Positions 59,394 through 64,000 of a stretch of 64,000 bases of DNA are shown one piece after another. The position numbers and the translations under genes are program-made. Within the stretch, counting starts at the first letter, position 1. Each line of letters opens with the position of its first letter. Origin of the DNA: Zobellia barbeyronii (GTDB taxonomy: Bacteria; Bacteroidota; Bacteroidia; Flavobacteriales; Flavobacteriaceae). The stretch is from assembly GCF_018603515.1 (NCBI RefSeq), contig NZ_JACATN010000002.1, positions 806,001 to 870,000 of the forward strand, read 5' to 3'. The notes under the pieces were generated by a model. It ran no database searches. It saw only the letters and a list, made by a program, of their open reading frames with translations, and was not told the DNA's origin.

Positions 59394-61001
59394 CTAACTG
59401 GTCAAAGCAGTTTCTCGTTTCACCTTTTTATCAATCGTAAACTGATTACTTGTGTTCTTTTCTCCACCTGCTTTTAGAGCTTTATCACCTGCAAAGAAAG
59501 TTTTGTGATCGTCACCCAAATCAGAACCGGCCATACGTTGGTGCTTAACACAAGACACTCCTTTACGTATTTCTTGTCGCTGAACATTACCTACATAAGC
59601 CAACATGCCCATATCACCAAAATAGCCTTCCACAAGATTGTTCATATGTAATGCCGTTGTGTGGTACGTTGGCAATGTAATTAAGTGATGAAATACACCT
59701 GCATGTAAAGCGGCATCCTCTTGAAATGTTCTGATCATTTCATCTGCACGTTCTGACAATTCCGTTTTATCATATTTAGCATCCATCAGCTCTGCTCTAT
59801 CATATCCTAATATATTGTCGCCAGCTTCTTTCATAAGGTCATATGCCTGTTGTCTAAAATTAAGCGTCCAATTAAAAGATGGTGAATTATTGTATACCAA
59901 CTTCGCATTAGGTACCTGCTCTTTCACCCTGTTTACCATGTTCGCAATTTGGCCTACATGCGGTGTTGGTGTTTCTATCCAAAGTAAATCTGCACCGTTC
60001 TGTAGACTGGTAATACAGTCAAGAACAACCCTATCTATATTAGAGTTTGCTTTAAACTTGTAGAGTCCGTTAGGCATACGAACGGGACGAACCAATTTAC
60101 CATCGCGCTTGATCAATACATCGTTCTCTTTTACATCTTCCATAGAAATTTCTTCAGCCTCTATAAAATCGATATACTTAGAAGCCAAATCTCCTTTTTC
60201 TTGAGAAACAGGAAGCTTTTGAGTTAAACCGGCACCTTCGGAATCTGTGCGAGCCACAATTACGCCTTCATCTACTCCTAGCTCTAAAAACGCATAACGT
60301 AAAGCATTTAGTTTTGCTATAAAATCTTCATGAGGTACGGTTACCTTACCATCTTGGTGACCACATTGTTTGGCATCTGAAACCTGATTTTCAATCTGAA
60401 GAGCACAAGCGCCTGCTTCAATCATTTTCTTGGCCAATAAATAAGTGGCCTCCTCATTACCGAATCCGGCATCAATATCCGCGATAATAGGAACTATATG
60501 CGTTTCAAAATTATCAATCTCATTCTGTACATCCTCTCCTGCATCTAGACGATGAAATAAATCATTTAGTTCAACAGCATCTGCTTGTCTTAAAAACTGA
60601 TAGATTTCTTCAATTAATTTAGGTACCGAAGTTTTTTCGTGCATAGACTGATCAGGTAAAGGACCAAACTCTGAACGTAATGCCGCTACCATCCAACCAG
60701 AAAGATATAAATATGATTTATCTGTAGTACCGTGGTGCTTTTTTACCGCTATCATTTTTTGCTGCGCCACAAAACCATGCCAGCAACCTAAGGATCGGGT
60801 ATAGTTCATAGGGTCTGCATCATAGTCCGCCATGTCTTTACGCATGATAGACGCAGTATATTTTGCAATATCCAATCCTGTTTTAAATCTGTTCTGAATA
60901 GCCATTCTAGCCGAATTCTCTGGATTTATGCCTGCCCAAGTATTTCCGTGTTTAGCTTTTAAGTTACGTACAACATCAAGAGCCGAATTATAATTTGTCA
61001 T
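59394..61001 (-). CDS. aceA: Isocitrate lyase
   Basis: 535 aa. The catalytic signature K-Q-C213-G-H lies in SDAKQCGHQDGKV. It is longer than E. coli AceA (434 aa), which is usual for the isocitrate lyase form with an extra insert. It splits isocitrate to glyoxylate and succinate. It follows malate synthase with a short gap containing a 39-codon frame and a hairpin, so the glyoxylate bypass is complete. Confidence 0.96.
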   Translation of the reverse strand: MTNYNSALDVVRNLKAKHGNTWAGINPENSARMAIQNRFKTGLDIAKYTASIMRKDMADYDADPMNYTRSLGCWHGFVAQQKMIAVKKHHGTTDKSYLYLSGWMVAALRSEFGPLPDQSMHEKTSVPKLIEEIYQFLRQADAVELNDLFHRLDAGEDVQNEIDNFETHIVPIIADIDAGFGNEEATYLLAKKMIEAGACALQIENQVSDAKQCGHQDGKVTVPHEDFIAKLNALRYAFLELGVDEGVIVARTDSEGAGLTQKLPVSQEKGDLASKYIDFIEAEEISMEDVKENDVLIKRDGKLVRPVRMPNGLYKFKANSNIDRVVLDCITSLQNGADLLWIETPTPHVGQIANMVNRVKEQVPNAKLVYNNSPSFNWTLNFRQQAYDLMKEAGDNILGYDRAELMDAKYDKTELSERADEMIRTFQEDAALHAGVFHHLITLPTYHTTALHMNNLVEGYFGDMGMLAYVGNVQRQEIRKGVSCVKHQRMAGSDLGDDHKTFFAGDKALKAGGEKNTSNQFTIDKKVKRETALTS

Positions 61002-61013
61002 AATAGTAGCGTT

Positions 61014-61133
61014 TTAAGAGTTAAGATTAATTGTTGTAAACAGCCCTTTTCTAATTCTAGACCCGTTGTATTGTAACGTGTTATTAATTGCCCATTCGGT
61101 AATTAATGCTTGAGTTTTTTTTAAAGATTCCAT
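61014..61133 (-). CDS. Possible 39-aa small protein between aceB and aceA
   Basis: A minus-strand frame with ATG at 61133 and TAA at 61014, encoding MESLKKTQALITEWAINN and a basic tail (NGSRIRKGLF). It has no Shine-Dalgarno, which is normal here. It lies between the two glyoxylate-cycle genes, its stop 13 nt from the aceA start. It could be a translated leader or small protein; only conservation in related genomes would show this. Confidence 0.35.
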   Translation of the reverse strand: MESLKKTQALITEWAINNTLQYNGSRIRKGLFTTINLNS

Positions 61134-61170
61134 ACTTTTGTTTTACGTTATTATTTATTAATAATTTGGG

Positions 61171-61201
61171 CCCTGCAATAGATGTTGTAGCATCTGCAGG
61201 G
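61171..61201 (-). ncRNA. Hairpin between aceB and aceA
   Basis: Stem CCCTGC (61171-61176) with GCAGGG (61196-61201) and inner AGATG/CATCT around a TTGTAG loop, with one 3-nt bulge. There is no strong U-tract on the minus strand, so it may be a processing or attenuation hairpin in the aceB-aceA transcript rather than a full terminator. Confidence 0.45.
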
Positions 61202-61213
61202 TTCCTTTTTTGT

Positions 61214-62812
61214 TTAGATATACTTATAGGCCGGTATTGTAAGAAACTCCTCAAAATCATCGGCTAAAATCAATTCTCTAAATAGGTCAAAAGCCCTTTT
61301 AAACTGAGTGTCTTTTATTTTAGATGGTCCTACTTCTGTTAGAATTTTTTCCACCTCTTCATCAAAAATGGTATTGAAAAGAGCATTGTCAAATTTTCTA
61401 CCATCTTCTAGAACAACCTCCTTATTTAACCAATGCCAAATCTGTGTTCTTGAAATTTCAGCTGTCGCCGCATCCTCCATGAGATTATATAATGCTACCG
61501 CACCATTGCCTTGAAGCCAAGCTTCTAAATACAAGGTTCCTACATTAATGTTTTTACGTACTCCCTCTTCGGTAACCGTACCTGTGGGAAGAGCTACCAA
61601 ATCTGTAGCTGATATGGATATATCATTACGTGTAACATGCAATTGATTTGGAGTTGGCATGTGTTTATTGAACTCATTCATTGCCACCTCTACCAAATCA
61701 GGATGTGCTACCCAGGTACCATCATGCCCGTTTTGAACTTCTCGCTCTTTATCCAACCTCACTTTTTCCAAAGCAGCTGAATTTGCTTTAGGATTATTCT
61801 TGATTGGAATTTGAGCCGCCATACCACCTATTGCAAGAATTCCCCTTTTGTGACAACGTTGAATTACCAATTTTGAATAGGCGTCCATAAAAGGAGACGT
61901 CATTGTTACTTGATCACGATTAGGAACTAAAAAGTTAGGGTGGTTTCTAAACTTTTTGATATAAGAGAATATATAATCCCATCGGCCACAGTTTAAACCA
62001 ACAATATGGTTTTTAAGCTCATATATAATCTCATCTAGTTGATGGCTTGCCGTAATGGTTTCAACCAGTACGGTAGTTTTGAAAGTACCTGTTGGTACAC
62101 TAAGATACTCTTGGGCAAATTCAAAAACTTCGTTCCACCAACGAGCTTCTAAATAGTGCTCCAACTTTGGAAGATAAAAATATGGGGCAGTGTTATTTGC
62201 CATCATAGTTTTAGTATTGTGAAATACATAAAGTCCAAAGTCAAACAAACTGGCAGACATTTCAACTTCTTTAATTTGAATATGGCGTTCGTTTAAATGA
62301 AGGCCTCTTGGGCGTACCAACAAAACAGCTGTCTTGCCATTTAAAGTGTAAGACTTGTCTTTCTGGCGATTGTAATAATTAATTGTTTTTTTGTTGGCAT
62401 CAATTAAGTTCTGTTGCCCCTCAACACAGTTAGACCAGGTAGGTGAATTACTATCTTCAAAATCTGCCATAAAGGTTTTAGCACCTGAGTTCAGGGCATT
62501 GATTACCATTTTACGATCTACAGGTCCAGTAATCTCTACACGACGATCTTGCAAATCATGCGGGATGGATGAGGCTGTCCAATCAGATGCTCTAACACTT
62601 TTGGTTTCAACAGGAAATTCAGGAAATTTTCCTTTATCAAAAAAAGCTTGTTCTGCCTTTCTTCTCTCCAAAAGTGATAATCTTTTATTATCAAAACGCT
62701 CATGGAGGGCCGTTAAAAAAGCCATAGCTTCTTCTGTTAATACCTGTGGATAGTAATTTTTTACTTCCGTATTAAACTGCCATTTGGTAAATGTTGTTGT
62801 TCTATTTTCCAT
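61214..62812 (-). CDS. aceB: Malate synthase A
   Basis: 532 aa, the length of malate synthase A. KTFMADFEDSNSPTWSN, LLVRPRGLHLNERH and GRWDYIFSYIKKF are characteristic; the DFEDS segment holds active-site acidic residues. Condenses glyoxylate and acetyl-CoA to malate. It is first in the aceB-aceA unit and divergent from the XRE regulator. Confidence 0.96.
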   Translation of the reverse strand: MENRTTTFTKWQFNTEVKNYYPQVLTEEAMAFLTALHERFDNKRLSLLERRKAEQAFFDKGKFPEFPVETKSVRASDWTASSIPHDLQDRRVEITGPVDRKMVINALNSGAKTFMADFEDSNSPTWSNCVEGQQNLIDANKKTINYYNRQKDKSYTLNGKTAVLLVRPRGLHLNERHIQIKEVEMSASLFDFGLYVFHNTKTMMANNTAPYFYLPKLEHYLEARWWNEVFEFAQEYLSVPTGTFKTTVLVETITASHQLDEIIYELKNHIVGLNCGRWDYIFSYIKKFRNHPNFLVPNRDQVTMTSPFMDAYSKLVIQRCHKRGILAIGGMAAQIPIKNNPKANSAALEKVRLDKEREVQNGHDGTWVAHPDLVEVAMNEFNKHMPTPNQLHVTRNDISISATDLVALPTGTVTEEGVRKNINVGTLYLEAWLQGNGAVALYNLMEDAATAEISRTQIWHWLNKEVVLEDGRKFDNALFNTIFDEEVEKILTEVGPSKIKDTQFKRAFDLFRELILADDFEEFLTIPAYKYI

Positions 62813-62861
62813 ATCTCGATTGTTTTATGAAACAATATTAAAATAAAGTTTTCACATATTC

Positions 62862-62877
62862 TAGCGAACGTTCGCTA
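62862..62877. promoter_or_regulatory. Perfect palindrome, candidate operator of the glyoxylate regulator
   Basis: TAGCGAACGTTCGCTA is a perfect 16-bp palindrome. A half-site GTTCGC repeats at 62906-62911, between the -33 and -7 of the regulator's promoter. Placement suggests autoregulation plus control of aceB. Confidence 0.6.
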
Positions 62878-62897
62878 AATATTAAACTTTAACATAA

Positions 62898-62928
62898 TTT
62901 ACAATGTTCGCATATTTGATTATCTTTG
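62898..62928 (+). promoter_or_regulatory. Promoter of the XRE/RamB-like regulator
   Basis: TTTA (62898-62901), 19-nt spacer, TATCTTTG (62921-62928), which fits the Bacteroidota -33/-7 promoter. The predicted transcript starts just before the ATG at 62939, so the leader is a few nucleotides. Confidence 0.5.
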
Positions 62929-62938
62929 CTCTTGAACT

Positions 62939-64000
62939 ATGGAAGAAGAATACGTTAAGCTCATTTTTGGACTGAAATTAAAGCAGATCCGCACCGAAAG
63001 AAATCTATCTCTATTCGGTTTATCTAAACTTGCCAAACTATCAAAATCGTATCTGAACGAAATTGAGAAGGGCAAAAAATATCCGAAGACGGATAAGATT
63101 ATTATACTATCCGAAAAATTAGATATTCCTTATGACGACCTCGTTTCTTTGAAGTTGGATAAGAATCTTGCCCCTATTGGTGAAATTTTGCAATCCAAGA
63201 TTCTAAAGGAAATTCCATTGGAACTTTTTGGGATAAAAGAGAGTAACCTAATTGATATTATAGCAAATGCCCCTGATAAGGTCAATGCCTTTATTACTAC
63301 TATAATTGAAGTTGCTAAACATTACAACTTCAATAGGGAGAGTTTTTACCTTTCCTCTTTACGCTCCTACCAACAGTCCAACTATAATTATTTTGATGAT
63401 TTAGAACAGAAAGTAGTTAAGTTTTGTAAAGCATATCAGATAGATTTGAAGTCTCCGGTATCTTCTAAAGAATTAGAAGAGGTTCTTGTTGAAGAATACG
63501 GGTACACTATAAATAATAACGATTTAAAAAAGCACAAAGAACTTTACGACCTGCGCTCTGTCTTTGTACCAAAAACTAAAACATTACTACTCGCTAGTGA
63601 TATAGATGAGGCGCAACGCACTTTTATATATGCCAAAGAAATAGGCTATAACTACTTGGATTTTGAGCAACGTCTTTACACCTTTCCATGGATTAAGTTT
63701 GAAAATTTTGACCAAGTTTTGAATAATTTTTACGCGTCCTATTTTGCCGGCGCACTGTTACTACCTAGAGCAGCACTGGTTAATGAATTTTCTAAGCTCA
63801 TTAAGAAAGACACCTTTGACAAGGTTGCCTTTATAAAGATTTTTTCCTTTTTTGCGGCATCACCAGAGACTTTCTACCAACGTTTAACAAACCTGTTGCC
63901 ACAAGATTTTAATATTCAAACACTGTTCTTTCTACGTTTCACCCATGACGTAGGTAGTAAAAATTATTACCTAACAAAAGAATTGCATTTACCTAATCAA
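62939..64000 (+). CDS. XRE-family regulator, RamB/ScfR-like (3' truncated by window)
   Basis: The frame is open for 354 codons to the last base, so the gene is cut. N-terminal Cro/C1 HTH (LKQIRTERNLSLFGLSKLAK then SKSYLNEIEKGKKYPKTDKI), then a large domain with an IrrE/DUF955-like part (VFVPKTKTLLLASDIDEAQR... FALL-like AYFAGALLLPRAAL). This matches short-chain fatty acyl regulators including RamB, which controls glyoxylate-cycle genes in Actinobacteria. Divergent from aceB, so it likely senses acetyl- or other acyl-CoA; this is inference from the family. Confidence 0.85.
   Translation, partial: MEEEYVKLIFGLKLKQIRTERNLSLFGLSKLAKLSKSYLNEIEKGKKYPKTDKIIILSEKLDIPYDDLVSLKLDKNLAPIGEILQSKILKEIPLELFGIKESNLIDIIANAPDKVNAFITTIIEVAKHYNFNRESFYLSSLRSYQQSNYNYFDDLEQKVVKFCKAYQIDLKSPVSSKELEEVLVEEYGYTINNNDLKKHKELYDLRSVFVPKTKTLLLASDIDEAQRTFIYAKEIGYNYLDFEQRLYTFPWIKFENFDQVLNNFYASYFAGALLLPRAALVNEFSKLIKKDTFDKVAFIKIFSFFAASPETFYQRLTNLLPQDFNIQTLFFLRFTHDVGSKNYYLTKELHLPNQ

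Overview
The window looks like chromosomal DNA of a marine, polysaccharide-degrading Bacteroidota, most likely Flavobacteriaceae of the Zobellia/Maribacter type. The clues are AT-rich sequence, two one-protein hybrid two-component regulators (HTCS), a GH117 enzyme of the algal-polysaccharide kind, formylglycine sulfatases, VCBS-repeat surface protein sequence, near absence of Shine-Dalgarno sequences, and several promoters that fit the Bacteroidota TAnnTTTG -7 consensus. No rRNA, tRNA, CRISPR array, transposase or SusC/SusD pair was seen. Both ends cut a gene.

Layout. 1-1545: 3' end of a VCBS/FG-GAP surface protein. 1576-5222: xylan operon (GH10 xylanase, GPH symporter, cytoplasmic GH43). 5506-6673: GNAT acetyltransferase and an orphan ECF sigma factor. 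6774-11399: a candidate oxidative sugar pathway (SDR dehydrogenase, SMP-30 lactonase, enolase-superfamily dehydratase, RraA/HMG-type aldolase) with a divergent AraC regulator. 11549-12901: HxlR regulator and divergent NmrA-like reductase with a clear operator. 12902-14340: AT-rich islet with a FabZ-like protein lacking its histidine, a zinc-ribbon protein and palindromic elements. 14423-18562: HTCS 1. 19011-23848: xylose catabolism (xylB-xylA-tal) with a divergent LacI regulator. Xylan hydrolysis in the first operon should feed xylose into this one.

23851-36742: four closely spaced genes of planctomycete-type architecture (Tat-exported NHL propeller, PSCyt1/PSCyt2/PSD1 lipoprotein, Tat-exported DUF1501, membrane cytochrome c with LRRs). 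They lie next to HTCS 2, which is divergent from an S1 sulfatase. 37481-45137: a five-gene cluster (Nramp-like carrier, extended SDR, DapA-like lyase, Tat Gfo/Idh/MocA oxidoreductase, uncharacterised lipoprotein) divergent from a GH28 pectinase-like enzyme. The carrier has lost the metal-binding motifs of Nramp and the SDR has lost its catalytic lysine. This cluster and the redox cluster are the best candidates for undescribed systems. 45537-50490: sulfatase-GH117 operon with a divergent TPR/LuxR-type regulator.

50684-57515: envelope and stress-type genes (MtfA-like peptidase, Na+/H+ antiporter, SYLF protein, possible I42-type lipoprotein, UspA, a cysteine-free ArsC-fold protein, small helical proteins). 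57581-64000: glyoxylate metabolism (class V aminotransferase, RraA-like protein, isocitrate lyase, a 39-codon ORF, malate synthase) with a divergent RamB/ScfR-like regulator. That intergenic region holds a perfect 16-bp palindrome and a well-formed promoter.

Functions are from motif and architecture recognition only; no database search was possible.
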